Source: Sorangium cellulosum
GTDB lineage: Bacteria > Myxococcota_A > Polyangia > Polyangiales > Polyangiaceae
Reading direction: 5' to 3'
Length of the DNA stretch: 64,000 nucleotides
Assembly: GCF_004135735.1 (NCBI RefSeq)
Contig: NZ_CP012670.1
Location: 10,301,501 to 10,365,500 of the forward strand
The translations under genes and the position numbers were made by a program. Position 1 is the stretch's first letter; every line of letters begins with the position of its first letter. Below, piece after piece: positions 33,729 through 41,815 of the stretch. The notes beneath the pieces were generated by a model. It was not told the origin of the DNA and made no database searches. It worked only from the letters and a program-made list of their open reading frames with translations.

Positions 33729-36665
33729 ATGTTTCCGACGGAGCCCGCTCCCGGGACGATTGGGGCCTACAAGATCCTCCGGCGCCTGTCCGGTTCTGGG
33801 CCCACCAGCGTCTATCTCGGGCGGCTGGACGGCCCGCTCGGGTTCCGGCGCGTGAGCGAGCTGAAGCTCGTCCCGAACACGGCCGAGGGCGACCCGCGCT
33901 TCGGGGACGAGCTCGCGCGCGAGGCGTCGATCTGCGCGTCGCTGAATCACCCGGCGATCGTGCGGATGTTCGATTTCTTCGAGCACGACGGCAAGCTCGT
34001 GCTCGTGCTGGAGCACGTGGAGGGCGTGAACCTCAATCGGCTGCTCCAGCACCTGTCGTCGCGGCAGCAGAAGCTCGCGGACGCGGCGGTGTACTACGTG
34101 GTGCACTGCCTCGCGGGCGCGCTCGCGCACGCGCACGGGGCGACCGACGAGCACGGCAGCCCCACGCCGGTCATCCATCGCAACCTGCACCCCGAGAACG
34201 TCGTGATCGGGTGGGACGGGCAGGTGCGCCTGACGGGCTTCGGCCTCGGCAAGATCCTCGGGCGCACGCCGGACACGATCGCGGGCGTGGTGAAGGGGGC
34301 GCCGGGGTTCATGGCGCCCGAGCAGGTGCGCGCCGAGCGCGTGACGACGAAGGCCGACATCTACGGGCTGGGGCTCCTGCTCTGGTCGCTGCTCTCGGGG
34401 CGCCGCCCGCCCGCGGACGGCACGCGTCCGCCGTCCATCTCGTCGATCCGCCCGGAGATCCCGCGCCCGATCGCGGCGCTGCTCGACACGGCGCTCTCCC
34501 CGTCGCCGGACAACCGGAAGCTCACCTGCCAGGACGTCGAGCAGACGCTCGCGAAGGTGTCGCGGCCCGAGCGGGGCAAGTCCGAGCTGGTGACGCGCGT
34601 GCAGTCCGCGCACGCGACGATCGAGCTCGAGGACGCGGATCCCGAGGAGGATCGGCGTCCGACGATCCCGGTCAAGGGCAAGGGGGGCCAGACCGCGAGG
34701 CCTGCGGCCGACGCCGCGAGGTGGCTCGCGAAGGATCGCCTCGCGAGGGACGGGAGCCCGGCGCCGCCGCGGCCCGGGGGGCCGCTGGCGCAGACCGCGC
34801 CCCCCACGGCGGCGGCCGCCGAGGCGCTGGCGGGGTCGGCGCGGCGGGACGGGCCGGGGAAGACCGCCGCGCCGGGGCCGGATCCGATCACGATCCCGGT
34901 GCCGGCGAACCACGCGCCGCCGCTCCCAGGCGATCCGAAGGGGGAGGCGGCGAGGGGCGCGGGGGCGAACGGCGGGGGGTTGAAGGGCGGGGGATCGAAC
35001 GGCGGGGGGCCGAGGGGGGACGGGGCGAAGGGCGAGGCGCGGAAGCCTGGGCTGCCGGATCGCGAGACGTTCGGCCGGCTGTTCGAGGCGTCGCGGCGCG
35101 CGGCGGAGCGCGACGCGGAGGCCGAGGAGGCGCTGGCGGGCGGGATGGCGACGTTGCCCGACGAGGCCGATCCGGTGCTCGAGGACGGGAGCTCGACGCT
35201 GCCGGGCGCCGCGCCTTCGCTGGCGCCGCTCGGCGCGTCGCCCTCGGGGATCCCGGAGGCGATCCGCTTCGGCCCGCCGCCGGCCCTCCCGGCGGATCTG
35301 GCCCCGGTGTTCTTCGGCCCGGCGGCGGCTCCGGCGTCGTCGCCGGAGTCGTCCGTGACGCCGTCCGGCGTGGAGGTCCCCGTGGCTCCGCCTGGCCTGC
35401 CGCCGCCTGGCCTGCCGCCGCCTGGCCTGCCGCCGCCGGGCATGGCGCTGCCCGTGGGCTCGGTGGGCCTGACGCCGACCGGCGGCGTTTCGCAACCGGG
35501 CGCGGCGGGACTGACCGGGGCCTCGGCGGCCGCGTCCTCGGGTGTGCTCGGCGCGTCGCTGCGCCGGGGCTGGGCGTCGCTGCGCCGGGGCTGGGCGTCG
35601 CTGTGCGAGCGATGGCCGGTGCTGCGCCGGGGCTGGGCGTCGCTGCAGCGGGGCTGGGCGTCGCTGCGCCGGGGCTGGGCGTCGCTGCACGAGCGATGGC
35701 CGGCGCTGCGCCGCGGGGGACCGATGCTGCGCCGGGGCGGGGAGCTGCTCCGCGAGGGCTGGGCGTCGCTGCGCCAGGGCTGGGCGTCGCTGCGCCGGCG
35801 ATGGCCGTTGCCGCGGTGGCAGGTGCCGCGGTCGCTGTCGCCGATCGGGACGATCGCGGTCTCGGCGGTCACGGCGACGATCGTCGCGGTGCTCTGGATC
35901 TACATCGCGCGACGGGAGGCGCCGGTGGTGATCACCACGGCGCCGGTCGACGCGACGCCGGAGCTCGAGTCGGACGCGACGGCGGCGCTGCCGCCGAGCG
36001 AGCAGCCTTCAGAGGAGCGGAGCCCGGGGTCGCAAGCGCCGGCAGTGAAAGCGTCCGCGGCGCGCGACGCGGAGGCGAAAGAGGCGGCGGCCAGAGAGGC
36101 AGCGGCCAAGGAAGCGGCCGCGAGAGAGGCCGCGGCGAAGGAGGCCGCGGCGAAAGAAGCAGCGGCGAAGGAGGCCGCGGCGAAAGAAGCAGCGGCCAAG
36201 GAGGCCGCGGAGAAAGAAGCGGCGGCCAAGGAGGCCGCGGAGAAAGAAGCGGCGGCCAAAGAAGCAGCGGAGAAAGAAGCGGCGGCCAAAGAAGCAGCGG
36301 AGAAAGAAGCGGCGGCCAAGGAGGCCGCGGAGAAAGAAGCGGCGGCCAAAGAAGCGGCGGCCAAGGAGGCCGCGGAGAACGAGGCGCGGAAGGTGCCTGA
36401 CCTCGCCACGCTGCCCAAGGGGCATGGCGTGCTCACGGTGGGGTTCCCCGAGACGGGGGGCGTCTATGTGAACGGGAAGCACGCGGGGCCGGTCAACGAG
36501 CCGCTGGTGGTGCGCTGCGGTCGCTTCTTCGTGCGCGTGGGGAAGCCGGGGGAGACGAAATACCCCGAATGGCTCAGCGCAGGTGTGACGGCGCTGGTGC
36601 CCTGTCAGAATACCACGCAGGTCGATATCCGTCCGAACTCCGCCGCGAGGGCGAAGAAGCGCTAG
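33729..36665 (+). CDS. Membrane-anchored pseudokinase with Trp repeats, an (EAAAK)n helix and a PEGA-like C-terminal domain
   Basis: A 978-residue protein. Residues about 14-280 have a Ser/Thr kinase fold: glycine loop LSGSGPTSVYLG, ATP lysine at ELKLVP (K46), and the APE-equivalent MAPEQV. The catalytic aspartate is replaced (HRNLHPEN, N152) and DFG reads GFG (G170), so catalysis is unlikely. Residues about 300-600 are Pro/Gly/Ala-rich (repeated GLPPP). About 608-698 contains RRGWASL repeats. A single membrane helix follows (VTATIVAVLWIYIA, about 707-730). Residues about 777-888 are an almost pure EAAAK/EAAEK run. The last 80 residues form a PEGA-like exported domain (GVLTVGFPETGGVYVNGKH). 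The cytoplasmic fold may scaffold or bind nucleotide, while the rigid helix projects the terminal domain across the periplasm. Confidence 0.88.
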   Translation: MFPTEPAPGTIGAYKILRRLSGSGPTSVYLGRLDGPLGFRRVSELKLVPNTAEGDPRFGDELAREASICASLNHPAIVRMFDFFEHDGKLVLVLEHVEGVNLNRLLQHLSSRQQKLADAAVYYVVHCLAGALAHAHGATDEHGSPTPVIHRNLHPENVVIGWDGQVRLTGFGLGKILGRTPDTIAGVVKGAPGFMAPEQVRAERVTTKADIYGLGLLLWSLLSGRRPPADGTRPPSISSIRPEIPRPIAALLDTALSPSPDNRKLTCQDVEQTLAKVSRPERGKSELVTRVQSAHATIELEDADPEEDRRPTIPVKGKGGQTARPAADAARWLAKDRLARDGSPAPPRPGGPLAQTAPPTAAAAEALAGSARRDGPGKTAAPGPDPITIPVPANHAPPLPGDPKGEAARGAGANGGGLKGGGSNGGGPRGDGAKGEARKPGLPDRETFGRLFEASRRAAERDAEAEEALAGGMATLPDEADPVLEDGSSTLPGAAPSLAPLGASPSGIPEAIRFGPPPALPADLAPVFFGPAAAPASSPESSVTPSGVEVPVAPPGLPPPGLPPPGLPPPGMALPVGSVGLTPTGGVSQPGAAGLTGASAAASSGVLGASLRRGWASLRRGWASLCERWPVLRRGWASLQRGWASLRRGWASLHERWPALRRGGPMLRRGGELLREGWASLRQGWASLRRRWPLPRWQVPRSLSPIGTIAVSAVTATIVAVLWIYIARREAPVVITTAPVDATPELESDATAALPPSEQPSEERSPGSQAPAVKASAARDAEAKEAAAREAAAKEAAAREAAAKEAAAKEAAAKEAAAKEAAAKEAAEKEAAAKEAAEKEAAAKEAAEKEAAAKEAAEKEAAAKEAAEKEAAAKEAAAKEAAENEARKVPDLATLPKGHGVLTVGFPETGGVYVNGKHAGPVNEPLVVRCGRFFVRVGKPGETKYPEWLSAGVTALVPCQNTTQVDIRPNSAARAKKR
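36058..36390 (+). repeat. 15-bp repeat coding for the EAAAK/EAAEK helix
   Basis: About twenty-two units of GAGGCGGCGGCCAAR type, coding for a continuous EAAAK/EAAAR/EAAEK stretch of some 110 residues. Longer higher-order blocks repeat nearly exactly, indicating recent expansion. Confidence 0.9.
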
Positions 36666-36729
36666 CCGCCGAGCTTGCGCTGGCGCGGGCTGCCCTGCGC
36701 GGCCGCGTCGCCCGGCGGGACGCCCCGCT

Positions 36730-37713
36730 TCACTTCCTCTTCGCCTCGTCCATGACGCCGGCCAGGTGCTCGCGGAAGTTCGTGATGTAGCCGCGCAGGA
36801 AGATCTGATAAAGATCCTGCCCCTCCCCTTGCGCTTCCGCGAGGACCTCCGGGGGAAGCGCGCCCAGCACCCGCGCCGCCTCGGCCAGCGACGCGGCTGG
36901 TCTGTCCAGCCTGAGCGGCGTGCTGCGGAAGTGCGGATGTGACAGCAGGGCACGAGCGATGGCGGTCGACACCAGATCGGCCACGGTCGGGATCGAATAC
37001 GTGATGTTGATCGAGAGCGAGTACCCGCTCGCCGCTGTCTCATGCCAGATCCCGCGCGGCAAGAAGAGCAGCGACCCCGCGCTGAGCTCCTCGACCATCG
37101 GCGGCTCTCGGGTGGGCGTGGGCGTCCCCTGCCAGTAAGGGGCCAGGTTGGGAGGGACGAAGGGATACGTCTCGACCTCGTAGTGCACCACGGGATCGGT
37201 GGCGTTGTCGTTGTTCCACAGGTTCCAGCGCTTCACCCCGCCCATGTGGAAGACGAAATTGTAGTACGCGTCGAAGTGCGCCGGGAACCCGCTGCTGCTC
37301 GGGGAGGCGTAGACGATGGCCTTGCCCGTCACACCTGCGGGCAGCCGGAGGATGCCGGCGAGCGTGCCCACGACGCGCGCGAGCTCGGGCGAGAAGAGGT
37401 CGGCATGATCGAGCTCCAGGGTGGCGCCGGCAGCGTAGTACTTCAGCGCCTGCTCGGGCCGGATCAGGAACCGATCGCGCAACCCCGCCGTCTCGTCCCA
37501 GCACGGCCCGCCGACGGCCATGATCGGCGCAGGGTAACGGGCGATGAAGCGCTCCAGGTCGGCCGCCTCCGCGAAGCCGGGCAGCGAGCGGAACGCCTCC
37601 GCGCTGAACCGCCGATGCAGGTGGGTGCGCGGGAGCCCCTCCTCGTTGCCGCCGAGCCCTGCGACCCAGTCACCCAAACGCTCGCTCCACGTGTCGGTCC
37701 TCGATGTCTCCAT
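36730..37713 (-). CDS. JmjC/cupin-type Fe(II)/2-oxoglutarate oxygenase, candidate RiPP tailoring enzyme
   Basis: A 327-residue cupin_8/JmjC-like protein, last gene of the RiPP-like operon. The metal facial triad is visible as H146 and D148 in SGFPAHFDAYYNF and H224 in PRGIWHETA; the K161 region (GGVKRWNLW) is where JmjC enzymes bind 2-oxoglutarate. PRTHLHRRFSAE at the start and the beta-strand pattern EELSAGSLLFLPRG fit the double-stranded beta-helix. The C-terminal 90 residues are helical, as in dimerising bacterial JmjC hydroxylases. Such enzymes commonly hydroxylate a side chain of a peptide or protein, or of a carrier-bound amino acid. It lies 33 bases downstream of the asparagine synthetase-like gene and converges on the pseudokinase gene. 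Substrate assignment to the precursor peptides is inference. Confidence 0.85.
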   Translation of the reverse strand: METSRTDTWSERLGDWVAGLGGNEEGLPRTHLHRRFSAEAFRSLPGFAEAADLERFIARYPAPIMAVGGPCWDETAGLRDRFLIRPEQALKYYAAGATLELDHADLFSPELARVVGTLAGILRLPAGVTGKAIVYASPSSSGFPAHFDAYYNFVFHMGGVKRWNLWNNDNATDPVVHYEVETYPFVPPNLAPYWQGTPTPTREPPMVEELSAGSLLFLPRGIWHETAASGYSLSINITYSIPTVADLVSTAIARALLSHPHFRSTPLRLDRPAASLAEAARVLGALPPEVLAEAQGEGQDLYQIFLRGYITNFREHLAGVMDEAKRK

Positions 37714-37746
37714 GAGCTCATCCCTGTCGTGCTTTACGATGGACTG

Positions 37747-39654
37747 TCAGGCGCCCGCTCCGGGAACGATCTGCGGCGGCTGGATCCGGTGCGTCACGAG
37801 CCCGTCGAGCAGCGCGAGGTTGACGACGCGCAGCACGCCCTCCCAGCCGCGCGCCTGGGGATCCTCGATCACCCGCAGCGCCGCCGCGCGCAGCGCGTCC
37901 GCGTCGAGCCACTCCCGCGCCGCAGGCGAGCCGTCGAGCGCCGCCTCGAGCAGCCGCCCGCCGTCGGCGCCGAGCAGGCTCGCCATCTCCCTGGCGGCCA
38001 GGGCAGCCCCCCGGCCGTAGAAGAACGGCACCTTCTCGCGCACCGCGAGCGCCTCCGGCAACAAGGGGCCCACCGCCGCGCGCAGCACGCGCTTGTCGTA
38101 CAGCCACCGCGCGGCGAGCGCCGGATCGAGCCCCAGCCGGGCGGAGGTCAGCACCACCGGGTGATCGAGGAAGGGCACGCGGTTCTCCATGCTCACGGCG
38201 GCCGCTGTCCGATCCTCGTTCCACAGGTTGAACAGCTCGAGATCACGGCACTTGCTGGTGATGTAGTCACGCCAGCCCCTGTCTCCAGGGAGGGCCGTCG
38301 CCTCCGGCGGCCGCGGCCGGCCGCGGACGACCGGGGCGCCGAGATCACGATTCCAGTGGGCGGCCAGGTCGATCGTGCGGTGAGCCGAGATCTCGCCGGC
38401 CAGGAGATCCACGGCCGTGAGGAAGTCGTCCCAGCCGCCGCCGGGCGGGGCGAACAGCGTGCTGTAGCCCCCGTTGAACTCGTCGCTGCCTTGCCCCGAC
38501 AGCGTGACGCGCACGCCGCGGTGGGAGCGCGCGAGGCCCACGTAGATGGCCATCTTGTAGAGCTGCTCGGGGCCGGTCAGCGGGTTCTCGGTGATGGCGA
38601 GCAGGCCGGTCCACAGGTCGGCATCCAGCTTCGGCCAGACGTCCGACGGAGCCCACGAGGCGAGCGGGAGCCCGAGCGCGTCCGCCGCCGCGTGGGCCGC
38701 GCCGAGATCGCCCGAGAGCTCCGCCGCCGGGGCCGAGCTCGTGACGCACAGCGGACGCGCCCCGCCGGCGCGCGCCAGCGCGGCGATGGCCACCGAGTCG
38801 ATGCCGCCGGAGAGGAAGAGCGCCACGTCCGCCTCGCCGCTCAGGCAATCTGCGACGGACCTCTCCAGCGCCTCTCGATACGCGGCGACCGGCGCCTCGG
38901 CAGGGGTCGTGGCGGCGGGCCCTCCCTCCGCGCCGGTCGAGCCGGCCAGGCAGGCCCCGAGCCGCCACCAGCGCCGCGTGGACACCCTCCCGTCCGTCAT
39001 CGATATCGTCACCACCTCGCCGGGCCGGACGCTCTCCGCCCCGGCGTACCAGCGCGCGGGGTCTGGCCAGGAGAGGCAGGGATAGCGGGCGAACCACGGA
39101 TCGGAGAGCGCGGCTCCCCAGTCGATCCCGGCCGGCGCCTCCACCAGCGAGGTGAGGGCAGACACCTCCGACGCCACGGCGATCCGGCCGCCTCGCACGC
39201 TGTAGAACATCGGCTTGATGCCGAAGCGATCGCGCGCGAGGTGCACCTTCCGCTCGGCCAGATCGACGACCACCGCGGCGAACATCCCGCCCAGACGCTC
39301 CAGCGCGGCGAGCCCGTGGGCGCGGTAGAGCGGCAGCAGCACCTCACAGTCCGAGCCGCTGCGCCAGCGATGGCCAGACCCGACGGCCGCGCGCAGCGCA
39401 TGGTGGTTGAAGATCTCGCCGTTCACCAGCACGGCCACGGTTCCATCCTCGCTCTGGAAGGGCTGGAGCCCGGCCTGGCTGGGATCGTTGATGGCCAGGC
39501 GGCGGAAGCGGAGGTCGACGCCGCGGCGGGCGAGCCGCCCTTCACCGTCCGGCCCACGAGCGAAGAGGCGAGTCACCGCCGCGTCCACCGCCCGCACGTC
39601 GCGCGGACCGAGCTCCTCGTCTCCCAGGGCCACAAGACCAACGATGCCGCACAT
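37747..39654 (-). CDS. Glutamine-dependent asparagine synthetase-like amidotransferase (RiPP-operon enzyme)
   Basis: A 635-residue AsnB-like protein. It starts MCGIVGLVAL with the catalytic Cys2 of class II glutamine amidotransferases, and has the glutaminase residues RRLAIND, NGEIFNH and SGSDCEVLL. The synthetase domain follows with the PPi loop FLSGGIDSVA (SGGIDS 282-287) and SGQGSDEFNGGYS. It should adenylate a carboxylate and react it with ammonia from glutamine. Lasso-peptide cyclases are homologous but usually have a degenerate glutaminase domain; here it looks intact, favouring amide formation over macrolactam closure. ATP and glutamine use is known for the family; the substrate is unknown. 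In this operon the likely candidate is a peptide side chain or its C-terminal carboxylate. MFS gene upstream by 9 bases. Confidence 0.87.
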   Translation of the reverse strand: MCGIVGLVALGDEELGPRDVRAVDAAVTRLFARGPDGEGRLARRGVDLRFRRLAINDPSQAGLQPFQSEDGTVAVLVNGEIFNHHALRAAVGSGHRWRSGSDCEVLLPLYRAHGLAALERLGGMFAAVVVDLAERKVHLARDRFGIKPMFYSVRGGRIAVASEVSALTSLVEAPAGIDWGAALSDPWFARYPCLSWPDPARWYAGAESVRPGEVVTISMTDGRVSTRRWWRLGACLAGSTGAEGGPAATTPAEAPVAAYREALERSVADCLSGEADVALFLSGGIDSVAIAALARAGGARPLCVTSSAPAAELSGDLGAAHAAADALGLPLASWAPSDVWPKLDADLWTGLLAITENPLTGPEQLYKMAIYVGLARSHRGVRVTLSGQGSDEFNGGYSTLFAPPGGGWDDFLTAVDLLAGEISAHRTIDLAAHWNRDLGAPVVRGRPRPPEATALPGDRGWRDYITSKCRDLELFNLWNEDRTAAAVSMENRVPFLDHPVVLTSARLGLDPALAARWLYDKRVLRAAVGPLLPEALAVREKVPFFYGRGAALAAREMASLLGADGGRLLEAALDGSPAAREWLDADALRAAALRVIEDPQARGWEGVLRVVNLALLDGLVTHRIQPPQIVPGAGA

Positions 39655-39663
39655 CGATCCCCC

Positions 39664-40887
39664 TCAACCCTTCTCCTGGGGGCTCGAGCCCAGCCCCGCC
39701 GCCGACGGCTCGTCTCCCGCAGCGCGCCGGAGCAGGCCCGCGGTGATCGTCGGCAGCATCAGCGCCGCCCCCACCACGAAGACGCTCCCTTCTCCGAGCG
39801 TCGAGACGAGCAACCCGAAGATCACGCCCGCCAGGATCTCGCCCGCGGCGCCGATCCCGGAGACCAGCGACAGGATGGTGGCCCGCCGCGCCTGGGGCGC
39901 GCCTCTGGCGATGACGCTCTTGAGGATCGGATCGCGCACGTCCTCCATCGCGAGCAGCAGGGCGATGGCCATCAGCGCCGGGGCCCCGGAGAGGAGCACC
40001 ACGGCCGCGCACAGCGCCACCACGGCGAGATCCACGGCGGCCACCGCGGCCAGGGGCGCGCGGTCGATCCGCGCCGTGAGCCGCGCGCCGAGCGTCAGGA
40101 ACACGAGCACGACGAGCGCCGCGGCGAACGTCACCCCCCCCATGGCCTGAGGTGACGTGCCACGGTCCACCAGCGCAGGCTGGTAGAAGCGAGCGATGCC
40201 ATCGAAGACCATGGCGGCGAACAGGGTCATGATCGCCACGCGCCCTCCCAGCCGCCATCGGAGGAGGTCGGAGGCGCTGGCGCGCGTGTGGGCCAGCATG
40301 CCGCGCAGCCCGAGCGAAGGCTTCTCCGGCGCGTGCGCGAGCTCCGGGCTGCGCGCAGCGAACCTGGCGCCGAGCAACACCCCGAGCTGAACGGCGAAGA
40401 GCGCGGCGATCACGAGGAAGAGCAGCGTGGGAGAGCGCTGGTAGACCCAGCCGCTCCCGGCCGCGCCCAGGACGAGCGCGATCACGTTGATGCGCGAGTT
40501 GTCGAGGAACGTGCGCGTCAGCCGCTCCTCCGGGACGAGGCCGGAGATCCAGCTCTCGTAGGCGCCCGACATGAAGGCTTCTCCCGCCGCCCAGGTCACC
40601 ATGACGACACAGGCGAGGCCGAACCCCTGGATGAAGCCGAATCCCACCCAGGTGAGCACCATCAGCGCGGTGCCGGTCAGCAGCGAGCGGCGATCCCCCC
40701 AGTGGTCGGCCAGCGCGCCGGTCGGCACCTCGAAGATGAACTTGACGGCTTCAAAGAGCGTTCCCAGCAGGCCGATGCTGATCAGATCCATGCCGCGCGA
40801 GTAGAGGTACGCGACCCACAGCGGGCTGAACAGGCCCAGGCTCAGCCCCCTGAGGGCGCCGACGACGTGGTAGGCGGGAACGCGCAT
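39664..40887 (-). CDS. MFS transporter, probable exporter of the peptide product
   Basis: A 407-residue major facilitator with about 12 membrane helices. The loop between helices 2 and 3 reads GALADHWGDRRSLL, close to the family signature GxLaDrxGrR. Other features are WAAGEAFMSGAYESWISGLV and an acidic pore helix, typical of multidrug or small-molecule exporters. It lies 9 bases from both neighbours (the 169-residue protein upstream, the amidotransferase downstream), so it belongs to the operon. It is the only transporter in the cluster, and so the natural candidate to export or confer immunity to the modified product. Direction of transport is inferred from the family. Confidence 0.9.
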   Translation of the reverse strand: MRVPAYHVVGALRGLSLGLFSPLWVAYLYSRGMDLISIGLLGTLFEAVKFIFEVPTGALADHWGDRRSLLTGTALMVLTWVGFGFIQGFGLACVVMVTWAAGEAFMSGAYESWISGLVPEERLTRTFLDNSRINVIALVLGAAGSGWVYQRSPTLLFLVIAALFAVQLGVLLGARFAARSPELAHAPEKPSLGLRGMLAHTRASASDLLRWRLGGRVAIMTLFAAMVFDGIARFYQPALVDRGTSPQAMGGVTFAAALVVLVFLTLGARLTARIDRAPLAAVAAVDLAVVALCAAVVLLSGAPALMAIALLLAMEDVRDPILKSVIARGAPQARRATILSLVSGIGAAGEILAGVIFGLLVSTLGEGSVFVVGAALMLPTITAGLLRRAAGDEPSAAGLGSSPQEKG

Positions 40888-40896
40888 GGCGAGCCT

Positions 40897-41406
40897 TCAG
40901 GGCTCCTTTCGTGGCCGGATGAGCGCCACCTCCCACTCGCCGCTCCGGCGAATGTCGAGCTCGATCGCGAGCTCCTCCGCGTGGACGCGCATGACCTCCA
41001 CGGAGAAGCGGTCGAGCTCGGGCAGCTCGACGTCCATGAAGAAGAACACCTCCGGCTGGGGGTCATGGTACCACGCCCGGGAGCGCACGAGGAAGCCTCC
41101 CTCTGCCGCCGAGACGATGACCTCGTCGTAGAGCATGCGCCGGCCGGCGGCGAAGATCTCGGCGAACTGCGCCGCATTGCCGGTGCCGTGCAGCGTGCGC
41201 CAGCCGTCGTGGAAGCCGTGGTCGCGGTACTGCTCGACCACGAAGCGCGCGCATTGCTCGGGCGTGAGCCCGGCCCGGCGGCCCAGCGCCACCATGCCCA
41301 CGAGGTTGTTCAGCACGCCGAGCGCCCGCAGGCGCAGCCACTCGGCGGGCTCGGGCGGCGTGTTCATCGGCCCGGGGAGCGGAGGCGGATAAGGCGGATT
41401 ACTCAT
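40897..41406 (-). CDS. Unrecognised 169-residue operon protein
   Basis: Not recognised. After a Pro-rich N-terminus (NPPYPPPLPGP), two or three helices (RLRALGVLNNLVGMVAL, LTPEQCARFVVEQYRDHGF) lead to a predicted alpha/beta part with alternating strands (MLYDEVIVSAAEGGFLVRSR, PEVFFFMDVELPEL, ELAIELDIRRSGEWEVALI). It has one cysteine (C52) and several histidines (H63, H66, H73, H114, H142). The start overlaps the pqqD-like stop by 8 bases (ATGAGTAA), so production is tied to the recognition protein. This suggests a peptide-directed job: possibly a modifying enzyme, a leader peptidase or a substrate-holding partner. It does not look like the transglutaminase-fold leader peptidase of lasso clusters. 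Confidence 0.8.
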   Translation of the reverse strand: MSNPPYPPPLPGPMNTPPEPAEWLRLRALGVLNNLVGMVALGRRAGLTPEQCARFVVEQYRDHGFHDGWRTLHGTGNAAQFAEIFAAGRRMLYDEVIVSAAEGGFLVRSRAWYHDPQPEVFFFMDVELPELDRFSVEVMRVHAEELAIELDIRRSGEWEVALIRPRKEP

Positions 41407-41671
41407 GGGGACGAACGATCTTCTTGTCGATGAGCTGCTCGATGAAGTGGATCGTGTCCGGGAGGACCTCGTCGGCCGGGGCGTCGTACTGTCGAGCGAT
41501 CTCGCCGGCGATGGCGCCCACCGTGCGCTCTCCGTCGATGAGGCGGAAGATCGTCGCAGCGGTGTCGTTGAGGGCCATCATGGGGTTGATGACGACGCCT
41601 TTGGCGTGCTCGCGCCATTCGACGCCTTCGGCGAGTGCAGGGATGAAGCTGGCATCAAGCATCGGGTGCAT
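41399..41671 (-). CDS. PqqD-like RiPP recognition element protein
   Basis: A 90-residue PqqD family protein. PqqD-type winged-helix domains (RiPP recognition elements) bind the leader of a precursor peptide and deliver it to modifying enzymes. The sequence shows the family's beta-hairpin then helices: VEWREHAKGVVINPMMALNDTAATIFRLIDG (strand, then DTAATIFRLIDGERTV as the first helix and wing), IAGEIARQYDAPADEVLPDTIHFIEQLIDKKIV. The gene lies directly downstream of the two precursor genes and upstream of the unknown 169-residue gene, overlapping the latter by 8 bases. Its presence with PqqA-like leaders is the strongest single argument for a peptide pathway. No PqqE or PqqC homologue is nearby, so it is not PQQ biosynthesis. 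Confidence 0.9.
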   Translation of the reverse strand: MHPMLDASFIPALAEGVEWREHAKGVVINPMMALNDTAATIFRLIDGERTVGAIAGEIARQYDAPADEVLPDTIHFIEQLIDKKIVRPHE

Positions 41672-41694
41672 TCCTCATGGGATGAGAGGAGGAG

Positions 41695-41730
41695 CCTCGA
41701 GGCCCCGACCCTGAGATCGGAGCCCCGAGG
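41695..41730 (-). terminator. Strong hairpin between the precursor genes and the pqqD-like gene
   Basis: CCTCG, GGC and CCGA pair with TCGG, GCC and CGAGG around an 8-base loop, interrupted only by two 1x1 internal loops. There is no U-tract, so it may be an attenuator or RNA-stabilising stem that keeps precursor mRNA above enzyme mRNA levels. Inference from position and structure. Confidence 0.5.
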
Positions 41731-41741
41731 CTGCTCGGTTA

Positions 41742-41757
41742 CCGCCGGTGAGGGCGG
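41742..41757 (-). repeat. Third degenerate copy of the post-precursor hairpin
   Basis: CCGCC, six bases, GGCGG, closely matching the hairpins after both precursor genes (GGTGAG in place of GGCGAG), but with no peptide gene beside it. It may be the scar of a lost precursor copy. Confidence 0.4.
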
Positions 41758-41786
41758 GCTCGTGCGGCGATCCTTGACCGTCCATC

Positions 41787-41806
41787 CGCCGCCGGCGAGG
41801 GCGGCG
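41787..41806 (-). terminator. Hairpin after precursor peptide gene 2
   Basis: A perfect 7-bp stem (CGCCGCC / GGCGGCG) with a 6-base loop, about 10 bases after the TGA. The same hairpin follows the other precursor gene. It may act as a partial terminator or 3' protective stem. Confidence 0.5.
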
Positions 41807-41815
41807 CTGGGCGGA

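Noticed and set aside
37042..40155. Open frame of 1037 codons on the plus strand opposite JmjC, AsnB and MFS genes
   Set aside because: Shadow frame; the minus-strand genes have intact catalytic motifs and tight operon spacing.
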